From Acerihabitans arboris (GTDB lineage: Bacteria > Pseudomonadota > Gammaproteobacteria > Enterobacterales > Enterobacteriaceae), in contig NZ_WUBS01000011.1 in NCBI RefSeq assembly GCF_010131535.1, forward strand, positions 1-64,000: DNA of 64,000 bases. The letters run 5' to 3'. This document shows positions 1 through 9,235 of this stretch, piece after piece. The translations under genes were made by a program, and so were the position numbers. Under the pieces are notes generated by a model. The model worked only from the letters and a program-made list of their open reading frames with translations, was not told the DNA's origin and did no database searches. The first letter of the stretch is position 1; every line of letters begins with the position of its first letter.

Positions 1-1008
1 ATGAGTATAACCAGGAACGGCCTCATGAATCACTGGGAAACCTGACGCCGGAAGAGTATCGGATAACCCGAAGTTCGCCGATGATCTCAAAAAGTGCATG
101 GCTTTAACATCGGGATGTTTACAATACCTTCCCGTGACACATTTAATTTGCTCAAGCAGGTTTAATGCCTGTGTGGACAGTGGGACCAAATGAGCGCGTC
201 CCATTTTCATATGCTCCACCGGCACTTCCCAAATCTTGTTCTGAAAATCAATCTCTGACCATTGCGCCCGCCGTATCTCACCGGGGCGCAATCCGGTGAT
301 AATAAGCAGTTTGGTGGCGATTTTGGTTACCACACTGCCGCTGTAGGCATTTAACTCTGCCAGGAATTCAGGCAATTCATGCGCGGCCAAGTGAGCGTAA
401 TTTTGCGTTTTATGGGGTTTCATGGCCGAAGCGAGATCCGGCGCGGGATTGTATTCGGCCCGGCCGGTAATGATGGCATAACGGAACACCTCGCCGCAGC
501 GCTGCCGAACTTTGCGCACCTTTTCGGTAGCTCCCCTGCCCTCAACAATTCGCAGCATGGCAAGCAGCTCCAATGGCTTAATTTCCGCTATAGGCCGAAA
601 ACCCAGGATAGGGAAAACATCTTTCTCGAAGGTATCCATCATCTCTTCGCGATAGGACGCCGACCAGCGATCGTATCGATGCTCATACCACTCGCGGGTT
701 AACGCTTCAAAGGTATTGGTTGCGGTCATTATTTTTGCCGCCTTTTGCTCTTTACGCACCGTACTGGGATTGACACCTGAAGCAACTAACCGCCGGGATT
801 CGTCACGTTTTTGCCGGGCATCGGCCAGGGAAACGTGCTCATAGGTGCCAAGCGACAGCATTTTGGGTTTGCCATCAAACCGGTAACGAAAGCGCCAGGC
901 TTTGCTGCCGTTAGGCTCAATAAGAAGCGACAGGCCGAGGCCATCACTCAGGGTATAAGGCTTTTCAGTGGGCTTGGCTTTTTTGATTTGTAGCTCTGTC
1001 AGAGGCAT
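1..1008 (-). CDS. P4-type tyrosine integrase, partial and possibly degenerate
   Basis: The frame is open from the ATG at 1008 to the window edge (336 codons), so the gene is cut on the left. The N-terminus (MPLTELQIKKAKP, then SDGLGLSLLI and RFDGKPKMLSLGTY) is the arm-type DNA-binding domain of P4-like integrases. The middle matches the core-binding domain, and GLRPGEIRRAQW near residue 250 carries the first catalytic Arg. After TGRY (about residue 295) the usual family continuation, with the His-x-x-Arg box, is not recognisable in any frame over the last 120 bases. This suggests a junction or frameshift, or a diverged tail. It reads away from the adjacent tRNA-Gly gene, the classic layout of an island integrase beside its attachment site. 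Confidence 0.75.
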   Translation of the reverse strand, partial: MPLTELQIKKAKPTEKPYTLSDGLGLSLLIEPNGSKAWRFRYRFDGKPKMLSLGTYEHVSLADARQKRDESRRLVASGVNPSTVRKEQKAAKIMTATNTFEALTREWYEHRYDRWSASYREEMMDTFEKDVFPILGFRPIAEIKPLELLAMLRIVEGRGATEKVRKVRQRCGEVFRYAIITGRAEYNPAPDLASAMKPHKTQNYAHLAAHELPEFLAELNAYSGSVVTKIATKLLIITGLRPGEIRRAQWSEIDFQNKIWEVPVEHMKMGRAHLVPLSTQALNLLEQIKCVTGRYCKHPDVKAMHFLRSSANFGLSDTLPASGFPVIHEAVPGYTH

Positions 1009-1172
1009 TGTGTATAGAAATCCGGGTGTATAGAAAAACTATGCGCGATCATATACACATATACTACCGGCTTTCAAGGGATGCACTCGGACGGGAGCGG
1101 ACAGTAGTAAGGCAATATAGGTTGATAATACTGGATTTTTTGGACGTTTGCGGATGGTGTTGGAAGCATGAT

Positions 1173-1190
1173 TGGAGCGGGTGAAGGGAA
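1173..1190 (-). other. Putative attachment site (3' end of tRNA-Gly)
   Basis: P4-type integrases normally recombine at the 3' end of a tRNA gene. The 3' end of this tRNA-Gly faces the integrase gene across 164 noncoding bases. The second copy (the other att) would lie outside the window to the left, so this is inference from layout; no direct repeat can be seen here. Confidence 0.35.
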
Positions 1191-1246
1191 TCGAACCCTC
1201 GTATGCAGCTTGGGAAGCTGCCGTTCTACCATTGAACTACACCCGC
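1173..1246 (-). tRNA. glyU: tRNA-Gly (anticodon CCC)
   Basis: The reverse strand reads GCGGGTGTAG at 1246 and ends CGCTCCA at 1173, giving 74 nt with encoded CCA. The acceptor stem GCGGGTG pairs with CACCCGC, the T arm contains GGTTCGATTCC, and the anticodon loop TTCCCAA gives CCC. It closely resembles E. coli glyU, which also lies in this chromosomal region. It reads Gly GGG codons and is the probable insertion site of the island to its left. Confidence 0.95.
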
Positions 1247-1350
1247 AACGGCCGCACTCAGGGAAAGTGCGAGAGGCATTATAACCTTATGCCGGTGGCT
1301 GGCAAGCGGCGCGGTGATTAACCGCGTGAGTTTTAAGCAGTTATCCCGGA

Positions 1351-1404
1351 ATAAAAACGGCGCCCTTACCGGTTGGATGTCTTCCAACCTTCAGGGCGCC
1401 GTTT
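1351..1404 (-). terminator. Rho-independent terminator of lysS
   Basis: A perfect 12-bp inverted repeat (1355-1366 with 1393-1404, AAACGGCGCCCT/AGGGCGCCGTTT) encloses a second small hairpin. On the minus strand it is followed by a T run (TTTTTAT). It lies about 65 bases past the lysS stop. Confidence 0.8.
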
Positions 1405-1467
1405 ATCCACATCCAGCGGTTTTCTAACCCCACCGGCTCAGCGGACTATGACTTATGCGCCGGCGGC

Positions 1468-2988
1468 TTACTTCTGCGGACGCAGCGCCGGGAACAATAT
1501 CACGTCGCGGATGGTGTGGCTGTTGGTAAACAGCATCATCATCCGGTCGATGCCCACGCCCAGGCCCGCCGTCGGCGGCATGCCGTGTTCAAGGGCGATA
1601 ACGTAGTCTTCGTCATAGAACATGGCTTCGTCGTCGCCTGCATCCTTGGCGCTGGCCTGTTCGGCAAAGCGCGCCGCCTGGTCTTCGGCGTCGTTCAGCT
1701 CGGAGAAGCCGTTGCCGATTTCGCGGCCGCCGATAAAGAACTCAAACCGGTCGGTGAAAAATGGGTTTTCATCGTTGCGGCGCGCCAGCGGCGAGACCTC
1801 GGCCGGGTATTCGGTAATAAAGGTCGGCTGGATCAGGTGGCTTTCGGCGGTCTCTTCAAAAATCTCGGTCTGGATACGGCCCAGGCCCCAGCTTCTCTCA
1901 AGCTTGATGCCGAGCGACGCGGCGATGGCGCCGGCCTTGTCCAGATCGTCCAAATCGGCGGCGATGGTTTCCGGGCGATAGTGACAAATGGCTTCGCGCA
2001 TGGTCATCTGGGTAAAGGGCTTGCCGAAATCAAAGGTCTGGTCGCCGTATTGCACGACGCTGCTGCCCAGCACACGTTCGGTCAGGGTGCGGAACAGCTC
2101 TTCCACCAGCACAATCAGATCGCGGTAGTCCGCATAGGCCATATAGAGTTCCATCATGGTGAACTCGGGGTTATGACGCGGCGAGATGCCTTCGTTGCGG
2201 AAGTTGCGGTTGATTTCGAACACCCGTTCAAACCCGCCGACCACCAGGCGCTTAAGGTACAGCTCCGGCGCGATGCGCAGGAACATATCGATATCCAGCG
2301 CATTGTGATGGGTGACAAACGGCCGGGCGGCGGCACCGCCGGGGATGCTTTGCATCATCGGCGTTTCCACTTCCATAAAGCCCTTGTCCACCATGAAGCG
2401 ACGGATTTCCGCCATGATCTGCGAGCGCACCTTAAAGGTATGGCGGGATTCGTCGTTGGCGATCAGATCCAGGTAGCGCTGGCGATAGCGGCTCTCCTGA
2501 TCCACCAGGCCGTGGAATTTGTCCGGCAGCGGGCGCATGGCTTTGGTCAGCAGGCGGATCTCGGTGCAATGGATCGACAGTTCGCCGGTCTTGGTCTTGA
2601 ACACTTGGCCACGCGCGCCGAGGATATCGCCCAGGTCCCATTTTTTAAACTGCTCGTTGTAGACGCCTGCGGCCAGTTCGTCGCGGGCGACATACAGCTG
2701 AATGGTGCCGCCGACGTCTTGCAGGGTCACAAAGGACGCCTTGCCCATGATGCGGCGGGTCATCATGCGCCCGGCGATGCTGACCTCAAGGCCCAGTTCC
2801 TGCAGCTCGTCGTTGCTGTTGGCGTCATAGGCGGCGTGCAGCTTATCGGAAGTGGCATCGCGGCGAAAATCGTTGGGGAACGCATTGCCCTGTTCACGCA
2901 GCAGCGCCAGTTTTTCGCGGCGCGCCGTCAGTTCGTTGTTTAAATCCGGCGCCAGAGGTGCACCGCCCTGTGATTGTGATTCAGACAT
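1468..2988 (-). CDS. lysS: Lysyl-tRNA synthetase, class II
   Basis: 506 residues, full length for LysS/LysU. It charges tRNA-Lys with lysine in the cytoplasm. The N-terminal OB-fold anticodon domain is followed by the class II catalytic core, with motif 2 around [13 protein letters not shown] and motif 3 GLGVGIDR at residues 475-482. The ATG at 2988 has the ribosome site GAGGAAC, which overlaps the prfB stop codon; only 9 bases separate the genes, so translation is probably coupled, as in the E. coli prfB-lysS operon. The context (partner of prfB) favours lysS over the stress paralogue lysU. Confidence 0.97.
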   Translation of the reverse strand: MSESQSQGGAPLAPDLNNELTARREKLALLREQGNAFPNDFRRDATSDKLHAAYDANSNDELQELGLEVSIAGRMMTRRIMGKASFVTLQDVGGTIQLYVARDELAAGVYNEQFKKWDLGDILGARGQVFKTKTGELSIHCTEIRLLTKAMRPLPDKFHGLVDQESRYRQRYLDLIANDESRHTFKVRSQIMAEIRRFMVDKGFMEVETPMMQSIPGGAAARPFVTHHNALDIDMFLRIAPELYLKRLVVGGFERVFEINRNFRNEGISPRHNPEFTMMELYMAYADYRDLIVLVEELFRTLTERVLGSSVVQYGDQTFDFGKPFTQMTMREAICHYRPETIAADLDDLDKAGAIAASLGIKLERSWGLGRIQTEIFEETAESHLIQPTFITEYPAEVSPLARRNDENPFFTDRFEFFIGGREIGNGFSELNDAEDQAARFAEQASAKDAGDDEAMFYDEDYVIALEHGMPPTAGLGVGIDRMMMLFTNSHTIRDVILFPALRPQK

Positions 2989-2997
2989 CTTGGTTCC

Positions 2998-4096
2998 TCA
3001 TAGCCCGGCTTTAAGACTTGCTTCGATAAATTTATCCAGATCGCCATCCAGTACCGCCTGCGTATTGCGTGTTTCCACGCCGGTGCGCAAATCCTTGATA
3101 CGGGAATCGTCCAGGACATAAGAACGGATCTGGCTGCCCCAGCCGATATCGGACTTGGTGTCTTCCAGCGCCTGTTTTTCCGCGTTTTTCTTCTGCAGCT
3201 CAAACTCATACAGCTTGGCCTTCAGCTGCTTCATCGCCTGTTCTTTATTTTTATGCTGCGAGCGGTCGTTCTGGCACTGGGTGACGATATTGGTCGGCAG
3301 ATGGGTAATGCGCACCGCGGATTCGGTACGGTTTACGTGCTGGCCGCCGGCACCGGAGGCGCGGTAGACGTCGATGCGCAAATCCGCCGGATTGATTTCG
3401 ATATCGATATCGTCGTCCACTTCCGGATAGGCAAAGGCGGAGCTGAACGAGGTATGGCGACGGCCGCCGGAGTCGAACGGGCTTTTGCGCACCAGGCGGT
3501 GCACGCCGGTTTCGGTGCGCAGCCAGCCGAAGGCGTATTCGCCGATGACCTTGATGGTGACCGATTTGATGCCGGCCACTTCGCCGTCGGATTCTTCGAT
3601 AATCTCGGTTTTAAAACCCCGGGCCTCGGCCCAGCGCAGGTACATGCGCAGCAGCATGCTGGCCCAGTCCTGGGCTTCGGTGCCGCCGGATCCGGCCTGG
3701 ATATCCAGGTAGCAGTTGGCGCTGTCGTACTCGCCGGAGAACATGCGGCGGAACTCCAGCTGGGCCAGCTTGCCTTCCAACTGATCGAGCTCGGCGATGG
3801 TGTCGTTAAGGGTTTCTTCGTCGTCTTCCTCCACCGCCAGTTCCAGCAGGCCGGACACATCGTCCAGCCCGCGGGTCATCTGATCGATGGTGTCGACGAT
3901 GGCCTCGAGGGAGGAGCGTTCCTTGCCCAGGGCCTGGGCGCGTTCGGGGTCGTTCCAGACATCGGGCTGTTCCAGGTCGGCGTTGACTTCTTCCAGGCGT
4001 TCGCGCTTGAGATCGTAGTCAAAGATACCCCCTGAGAACTTCCGTCCGTTCAGACAGGTCCTGGATGCGGTTTTTTACCGGATTAATTTCAAACAT
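2998..4096 (-). CDS. prfB: Peptide chain release factor 2 (programmed +1 frameshift)
   Basis: RF2 recognises UGA and UAA stops and triggers peptide release. Translation starts at the ATG at 4096 ([14 protein letters not shown]), runs 25 codons to an in-frame TGA at 4021-4019, shifts +1 and continues to the stop at 2998. This gives 365 residues, the E. coli length. The frame after the shift contains the SPF stop-recognition tripeptide (205-207) and the GGQ hydrolysis motif ([10 protein letters not shown], about 250). A plain ORF search sees only the downstream 293 residues from an internal Met, which would be a wrong start. Confidence 0.97.
4019..4033 (-). promoter_or_regulatory. RF2 programmed +1 frameshift site
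   Basis: The minus strand reads AGGGGGTATCTTTGA: an internal Shine-Dalgarno-like AGGGGG, three bases, the slippery CTT codon and the TGA stop followed by C. This is the conserved autoregulatory element of prfB: low RF2 lets the ribosome slip to read GAC and make more RF2. Confidence 0.95.
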
Positions 4097-4183
4097 GAGT
4101 TCAGTTAGCTCGTAAAGAAGTGATGGGCATATATAAGCCCGGTATTCTAACGGATCCGCACCCCGGTGTGTAGCGTCTTGCGC

Positions 4184-5920
4184 TTACAGCGGCCATAGAT
4201 GCTGGATTAATAATTGTACCGTGCGGTTGCCGCGATATTCGTTCACATCCAGCTTGTAGGCCAGCTCGACGATACGCACGCTGTTGTCGGGCCAGATACT
4301 GTTATCGATGTTAAAGGCAATGCCGTCCAGCAGCGGGCCGCCGGCCAGAGGTTCAACCATCAGCTTCAGATGTTTTTCCCCCACCAGCCGCTGTTGCAGC
4401 ACGCGGAATTTGCCGTCGAACAGCGGTTCTGGGAACGACTGGCCCCAGGGGCCGCCGTCGCGCAGGATTTCGGCGGTGGCAAGCGACAGTTCGCCGCCGC
4501 CCAGTTCGCCGTCGGACCAGATGATGCCGTCAAGCAGCGCCGGGTCCAGCCACTCGTTGACCAGCTCGGCAAAACGCCGGCGGAAAGGTTCAAACTGCGA
4601 CCGTTCCATGGACAGGCCGGCCGCCATGGCGTGGCCGCCGAACTTCATGATCATGCCGGGATGCAGCGTATCCAGCCGTTCGAGCAGATCGCGCATATGC
4701 AGGCCCGCCACCGAGCGGCCCGAACCTTTCAGGATACCGTCGCCCGCCGGGGCAAAGGCGATCACCGGGCGATGGAAACGCTCCTTGATGCGCGAGGCCA
4801 GGATGCCCACCACGCCCTGGTGCCATTCGGCGTGGTAGATAGCCAGGCCATAAGGCATGTCGTTTTCACTCAGCTCCATCTGGCTGCACAGCGCCAGCGC
4901 CTCCACTTCCATGCCCTGCTCGATTTCGCGCCGGGTCTGGTTCAGGGCGTCCAGTTCGCCGGCCAGCCCGCGCGCCTGGGCCAGGTCGTCGGTCAGCAGC
5001 AGCGCCACGCCCACCGACATATCGTCCAGCCTGCCGGCGGCATTGAGCCGCGGCCCGAGGGCAAAACCCAGATCGCCGGCGCTGAGCCTGGTGGCGTCGC
5101 GGTTGGCCACCTCCGCCAGCGCGCGGATGCCGGGGCGGCAGCGGCCGGCGCGGATGCGGCTCAGGCCCTGATGCACCAGGATACGGTTATTGGCGTCCAG
5201 CGGCACCACGTCGGCCACCGTGCCCAGCGCTACCAGATCCAGCAGTTCGGCCAGCTTGGGCGTCGGAATATTTTTTTGCGTAAACCAGCCGCTGTCATTA
5301 AGCCGGGCGCGCAGCGCCAGCATCAGGTAAAACGCCACGCCGACCCCGGCCAGGGATTTGGACGGAAAGGCGCAGCCGGTAAGATTCGGGTTAACGATGG
5401 CGTCGGCGTCCGGCAGCGTATCGCCGGGCAGATGGTGGTCGGTGACCAGCACCGGGATACCGTGCCGATGGGCCAGGGAGACCCCCGCATGCGAGGAGAT
5501 GCCGTTATCCACCGTGACGATAATCTCGGCCTTGCGCGCCAGCGCCTGCGTCACCACCTCGGGGCTGAGGCCGTAGCCGTCCTCGAACCGGTTGGGCACC
5601 AGGAAATCCACATGGCCGGCGCCCATCTGCCGCAACGCCATCACCATCAACGCGGTGCTGGTGGCGCCGTCGGCGTCAAAGTCGCCCACCACCATCAGGC
5701 GGCGGTCGTCGGCCAGCGCGCGCGCCAGCAAATCCACCGCGGCCTCGATGCCGTCCAGCTGTCCGTAAGCCAGCAGCCCCTTGGCCCCGCGCTCCAGTTC
5801 GTCGGCGCCTTTGACGCCGCGCTGGGCATAGATACGCCGCAGCAACGGATGGATATCGGCCCCGAGCAGTCCTTCGGCGCTCGCCTCGGGGCGGCGCCGT
5901 AGTTCAGTTTTGATTTTCAC
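4184..5920 (-). CDS. recJ: Single-strand-specific 5'-3' exonuclease RecJ
   Basis: 578 residues (E. coli 577). It degrades single-stranded DNA from 5' ends in recombination (RecF pathway), mismatch and base-excision repair. DHH phosphoesterase motifs are present: DFDADG at 80-85, VDNG at 137-140 and VTDHH ending at 163. The DHHA1 domain contains the glycine-rich KFGGHAMAAGL segment, and the OB-fold C-terminus follows. It lies between dsbC and prfB as in E. coli, with a 7-base gap after dsbC. Confidence 0.97.
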   Translation of the reverse strand: MKIKTELRRRPEASAEGLLGADIHPLLRRIYAQRGVKGADELERGAKGLLAYGQLDGIEAAVDLLARALADDRRLMVVGDFDADGATSTALMVMALRQMGAGHVDFLVPNRFEDGYGLSPEVVTQALARKAEIIVTVDNGISSHAGVSLAHRHGIPVLVTDHHLPGDTLPDADAIVNPNLTGCAFPSKSLAGVGVAFYLMLALRARLNDSGWFTQKNIPTPKLAELLDLVALGTVADVVPLDANNRILVHQGLSRIRAGRCRPGIRALAEVANRDATRLSAGDLGFALGPRLNAAGRLDDMSVGVALLLTDDLAQARGLAGELDALNQTRREIEQGMEVEALALCSQMELSENDMPYGLAIYHAEWHQGVVGILASRIKERFHRPVIAFAPAGDGILKGSGRSVAGLHMRDLLERLDTLHPGMIMKFGGHAMAAGLSMERSQFEPFRRRFAELVNEWLDPALLDGIIWSDGELGGGELSLATAEILRDGGPWGQSFPEPLFDGKFRVLQQRLVGEKHLKLMVEPLAGGPLLDGIAFNIDNSIWPDNSVRIVELAYKLDVNEYRGNRTVQLLIQHLWPL

Positions 5921-5927
5921 GGTGCCG

Positions 5928-6632
5928 TCAACCGCCCGCCTGCTGCTGGTCCAGCATCGCCGCCATCTCTTTCGGGCTTTGATATCCCGGCACCATGGTG
6001 CCGTTGTCCAGCAGCACCGCCGGCGTGCCCTGGATACCGTATTGCACGCCCAATTGATAATGCTTGCCGATGTCGGTCTTGCAGATGGCGGCGGGCACCG
6101 CGTCGCCGTTCATGGCTTTATCGAAGGCGGCGTTGGGATTGGCGCTGCACCATACCGAGACCATGTCTTTTTCCGCCTGTGAATTAACCCCCTGGCGCGG
6201 GAATGCCAGGTAGCGCACGGTAATGCCCAGCGCGTTGTAGTCTTTCATCTGCTCATGCAGCTTATGGCAGTAGCCGCAGGTGATATCGGTAAAGACGGTA
6301 ATAACGTGCTTTTGCTGCTGCGCCTTGTAGACGATCATTTGGCTTTGCAGCGCGTCCAGCCGTTTGCCCAGCAGCTGGTTGGTGACGTTGACCGGCTGGC
6401 TGCCGCCGACATCGTACATCGGACCCTGGATCACATGTTTGCCGTCGTCGGAAACGTACAGCACGCCGCTTTCGGTCAGCACGGTTTTCAGCCCCGCCAC
6501 CGGCGCGGGCTGGATTTCAGCGTTATGCACGCCCAGGCGCGCCAGGGCGTGCGTGATGGCGGCGTCGTCGGCATAGGCCAGGCGGGAAAGCGCCAGCGCC
6601 GCGAAAGAAAGCATTACCAGGCTTGGTTTCAT
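5928..6632 (-). CDS. dsbC: Periplasmic disulfide isomerase DsbC
   Basis: 234 residues with an N-terminal signal peptide (hydrophobic residues about 5-17, cleavage likely after the YADD region). The thioredoxin-fold domain has the active site CGYC (Cys119, Cys122), a second cysteine pair (162, 184) and the cis-proline in GTPAV (Pro204). It rearranges wrong disulfides in the periplasm and is kept reduced by DsbD. It sits between xerD and recJ, the conserved enterobacterial order. Confidence 0.96.
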   Translation of the reverse strand: MKPSLVMLSFAALALSRLAYADDAAITHALARLGVHNAEIQPAPVAGLKTVLTESGVLYVSDDGKHVIQGPMYDVGGSQPVNVTNQLLGKRLDALQSQMIVYKAQQQKHVITVFTDITCGYCHKLHEQMKDYNALGITVRYLAFPRQGVNSQAEKDMVSVWCSANPNAAFDKAMNGDAVPAAICKTDIGKHYQLGVQYGIQGTPAVLLDNGTMVPGYQSPKEMAAMLDQQQAGG

Positions 6633-6711
6633 TGTCAGTCCTTATCTCTTTATCCTAAATGGGTCTTATCGGGTCATTCCACGCAGGTGGCCGTCGGTAC
6701 GCTTACCCCGG

Positions 6712-7626
6712 TCAGGCCCGGGGATGATGCTGCTGATGAATCAGTTTAAGACGCTCGGTGGCGACATGGGTATAAATCTGGGTGGTGGACAGGTCGCTGT
6801 GGCCCAGCAGGAGTTGCACCACGCGCAGGTCCGCGCCGTGATTAAGCAGGTGCGTGGCGAAAGCGTGCCGCAAAACATGGGGTGAGAGCCGCTCGCCGTC
6901 GATACCCGCCAGGATCGCATAATGCTTGATGCGATGCCAGAAAGTCTGCCGGGTCATCTGCCGGCTGCGGTTGCTGGGGAACAGCACATCGGCGCTCTGG
7001 CCGTTCATCAGCCAGGGGCGTCCGTGCTCCAGGTAATACTCCACCCAATACACCGCTTCCTCGCCCAGCGGCACCAGCCGCTCCTTGTCGCCTTTGCCGA
7101 TTACCCGCACCACGCCCTGGCGCAGGCTGACGTCGCTCATGGTCAGCCCCACCAGCTCCGAGACGCGCAGGCCGGTGGCGTACAGCACTTCCAGCATCGC
7201 CTTGTCGCGCACCTCGATGGGCTGTCCGAGCACCGGCGCATTGAGCAGCGCGCCGACCTGGTCTTCGCTTAGCCCCTTGGGCAGGCGCTGCGGCAGCTTG
7301 GGCGCCGCCAGCGCGGCGCTCGGGTCGTCGTCGCGCGCTTTTTCGCGATACAGATACTGGAAAAAGCGCCGCATGGCGCTGAGCAGGCGGGCGGAGCTGG
7401 TGGCTTTATAGCCGTGCTCCAGCCGGTCGGCCAGGAAAGATTGCAAATCCGCCGGCCCGGCGGTTAACAGGCCCGACCGATGGGCGGTGAGCCAATCGGC
7501 CAGGGCCTGTAAATCGAGACGGTAGGCCGACAGGGTGTTTTCGGCCAGGTTGCGCTCCAGCCACAGGGCGTCGAGGAACTGCTCAATCCATGGGTTATTT
7601 TGCCCTGGCTTATTTTGCTGCTGCAT
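6712..7626 (-). CDS. xerD: Site-specific recombinase XerD
   Basis: 304 residues. Catalytic residues are all visible: Arg154 (GLRVSE), Lys178, His250 and Arg253 (HVLRHAF), His276 (LLGHSD) and Tyr285 (QIYTHV), offset by +6 from E. coli XerD because of a longer N-terminus. With XerC it resolves chromosome dimers at dif under FtsK control. Codon and base composition match the surrounding core genes, so this is the housekeeping recombinase and not a phage integrase. Confidence 0.97.
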   Translation of the reverse strand: MQQQNKPGQNNPWIEQFLDALWLERNLAENTLSAYRLDLQALADWLTAHRSGLLTAGPADLQSFLADRLEHGYKATSSARLLSAMRRFFQYLYREKARDDDPSAALAAPKLPQRLPKGLSEDQVGALLNAPVLGQPIEVRDKAMLEVLYATGLRVSELVGLTMSDVSLRQGVVRVIGKGDKERLVPLGEEAVYWVEYYLEHGRPWLMNGQSADVLFPSNRSRQMTRQTFWHRIKHYAILAGIDGERLSPHVLRHAFATHLLNHGADLRVVQLLLGHSDLSTTQIYTHVATERLKLIHQQHHPRA

Positions 7627-7727
7627 CCGCGCCCCCGGTGTTTTTTCATGCCTGCATTATGCCTGATTACGGGGTGAATCTGGTACACTTGATGTCATCA
7701 GGTTGAAGGTCAAGAGTGTGAGTAAAG

Positions 7728-8246
7728 ATGAAAGTCGGTTTATTTTATGGCTCCAGCACCTGCTACACCGAAATGGCGGCGGAGAAAATCCGCGATATCC
7801 TGGGCCCGGATCTGGTCGATGTGCATAACGTCAAAGACGTGCCGCCGCAGCGTATGGAAGAGTACAACGTGCTGATCCTCGGCATCCCCACCTGGGATTT
7901 CGGCGAAATCCAGGAAGACTGGGACGCCGTGTGGTCGCAGCTGGCCGGGCTGGACCTGGCGGGCAAGATTATCGCCATGTACGGCATGGGCGATCAGCTC
8001 GGCTACGGCGAGTGGTTCCTGGACGCGCTGGGCTACCTGCACGATGTGCTGGCCCCCCGGGGCGCCACCTTTATCGGCTTTTGGCCCACCGACGGTTATG
8101 AATTCACCAGCCCCAAGGCGCTGGCCGCCGACGGACAGCATTTTGTCGGCCTGGCGCTGGATGAGGTGAATCAGTACGAATTAAGCGAAGAGCGCCTGCA
8201 GCTGTGGTGCGAGCAGATCCTGAACGAAATGGCGGCGTTATTATAG
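7728..8246 (+). CDS. fldB: Flavodoxin 2
   Basis: 172 residues, the length of FldB. The FMN phosphate loop is GSSTCYTE near the N-terminus, followed by the [13 protein letters not shown] loop and the GLGDQ-like segment [12 protein letters not shown]. It is a one-electron carrier in the cytoplasm. It is transcribed divergently from xerD, as in E. coli; the divergent promoters must lie in 7627-7727. Confidence 0.95.
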   Translation: MKVGLFYGSSTCYTEMAAEKIRDILGPDLVDVHNVKDVPPQRMEEYNVLILGIPTWDFGEIQEDWDAVWSQLAGLDLAGKIIAMYGMGDQLGYGEWFLDALGYLHDVLAPRGATFIGFWPTDGYEFTSPKALAADGQHFVGLALDEVNQYELSEERLQLWCEQILNEMAALL

Positions 8247-8351
8247 TATTTTGCCGCAGGGTAAAAGGTTGCGGTCATCCCGCGTCGATGCCACATCCCT
8301 TGTCTTACGCCCGGGCCGTCACTTTTGCCCCGGGCGCCTGGGCGGTCCGGA

Positions 8352-8771
8352 TTAATCAAGCGTTTCGTGCGAGCCGTGATGGAGCAGCGCCTGGCGCAGG
8401 TTGCGCCACTCGCGTTGGTCCATACAGTCCGCCGCCAGCCACAGCCGGCGTTTTTTCTTGCCTCCCACCTGCCGCAGGCACAGCAGCACCCCGCCTTTGA
8501 TCATCCAGGGTTTTCCCGCGACCGCCCACTCCTGCTGGTGCCAGCGTATGTGCCGGTCGCTTTGCAGCACCAGCTCGCCACGGCAGGCCATGATATTTCT
8601 CTGGCTGCGGATGCATTCAAACACCACAAGCGTAATCAGCGTGACCCAGACCAGGCCGTAATTTTCCGGCCAGGGAGAAAGCAGGATCAACAGGGTCAGG
8701 ATCCCGTGAAGCGTCAGGGAAAAAATCTGCGTGCGCCAGGAAACCCGTATGTCACATCGCCAGAGGGCCAC
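8352..8771 (-). CDS. cptA: YgfX/CptA membrane protein
   Basis: 139 residues with two closely spaced N-terminal membrane segments (about 16-33 and 39-55) and a cytoplasmic tail containing [11 protein letters not shown] and LWLAADCMD, matching enterobacterial YgfX. It has been described as the toxin-like partner of SdhE (CptAB) acting on cytoskeletal proteins, but its physiological role is unsettled. Its start overlaps the end of sdhE by 20 bases, so the two are translationally coupled. Confidence 0.92.
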   Translation of the reverse strand: MALWRCDIRVSWRTQIFSLTLHGILTLLILLSPWPENYGLVWVTLITLVVFECIRSQRNIMACRGELVLQSDRHIRWHQQEWAVAGKPWMIKGGVLLCLRQVGGKKKRRLWLAADCMDQREWRNLRQALLHHGSHETLD

Positions 8772-9018
8772 GGGCTTTATTTCGCAGTTGTATCATGGTT
8801 ATCATTTTTTTTAATCCGCTGTCCTGGGGTTCGCCATGATTCATCAGCCAATTGAAAAGATCGGGATCGTCGCATTCCAGCAGGCGGACGAACAAGGCTT
8901 TGTCATCGTCGCCAAGAGTGTCATAGTCGTGTTCAAAAAACGGCATTATCGAGATATCCAGTTCGCGCATGCCACGGCGGCAGGCCCAGTGAATGCGCGC
9001 TTTGTTATCGATATCCAT
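8752..9018 (-). CDS. sdhE: Succinate dehydrogenase flavinylation factor SdhE
   Basis: 88 residues, nearly identical in pattern to E. coli YgfY/Sdh[14 protein letters not shown] contains the RGxxE motif needed for flavin attachment, followed by the [16 protein letters not shown]-like helix (here [13 protein letters not shown]). It promotes covalent FAD insertion into SdhA and FrdA. It is the first gene of the sdhE-cptA pair and lies divergent to ygfZ, the standard arrangement. Confidence 0.95.
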   Translation of the reverse strand: MDIDNKARIHWACRRGMRELDISIMPFFEHDYDTLGDDDKALFVRLLECDDPDLFNWLMNHGEPQDSGLKKMITMIQLRNKARGPLAM

Positions 9019-9235
9019 ATGTATTTTTTACCTCATATCCGCCCGGCCAGGGCGTAGTTTAACCCGTTTTGCCGGCCGGCATTACATAAAACGACACATT
9101 TCGACATGTCCCGAGAATTTTCGATCGGCACGCATCGCACATTTCGGCACAATGCCGATGCAATAACCGCTTGCAAAGCCCCTTGGCTCTTTTACCATTA
9201 GGCTATTGTTCTGCATTACAGGATAGGAGTGTTTC

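Noticed and set aside
1516-2943. 475-codon open frame on the plus strand opposite lysS
   Set aside because: Antisense shadow: GC-rich codons of lysS leave the opposite frame open; the translation is His/Gln/Ala-rich with no domain.
4214-5902. 562-codon open frame opposite recJ
   Set aside because: Same GC-driven artefact; the translation is rich in His, Gln and Arg and no family resembles it, while RecJ motifs are intact on the other strand.
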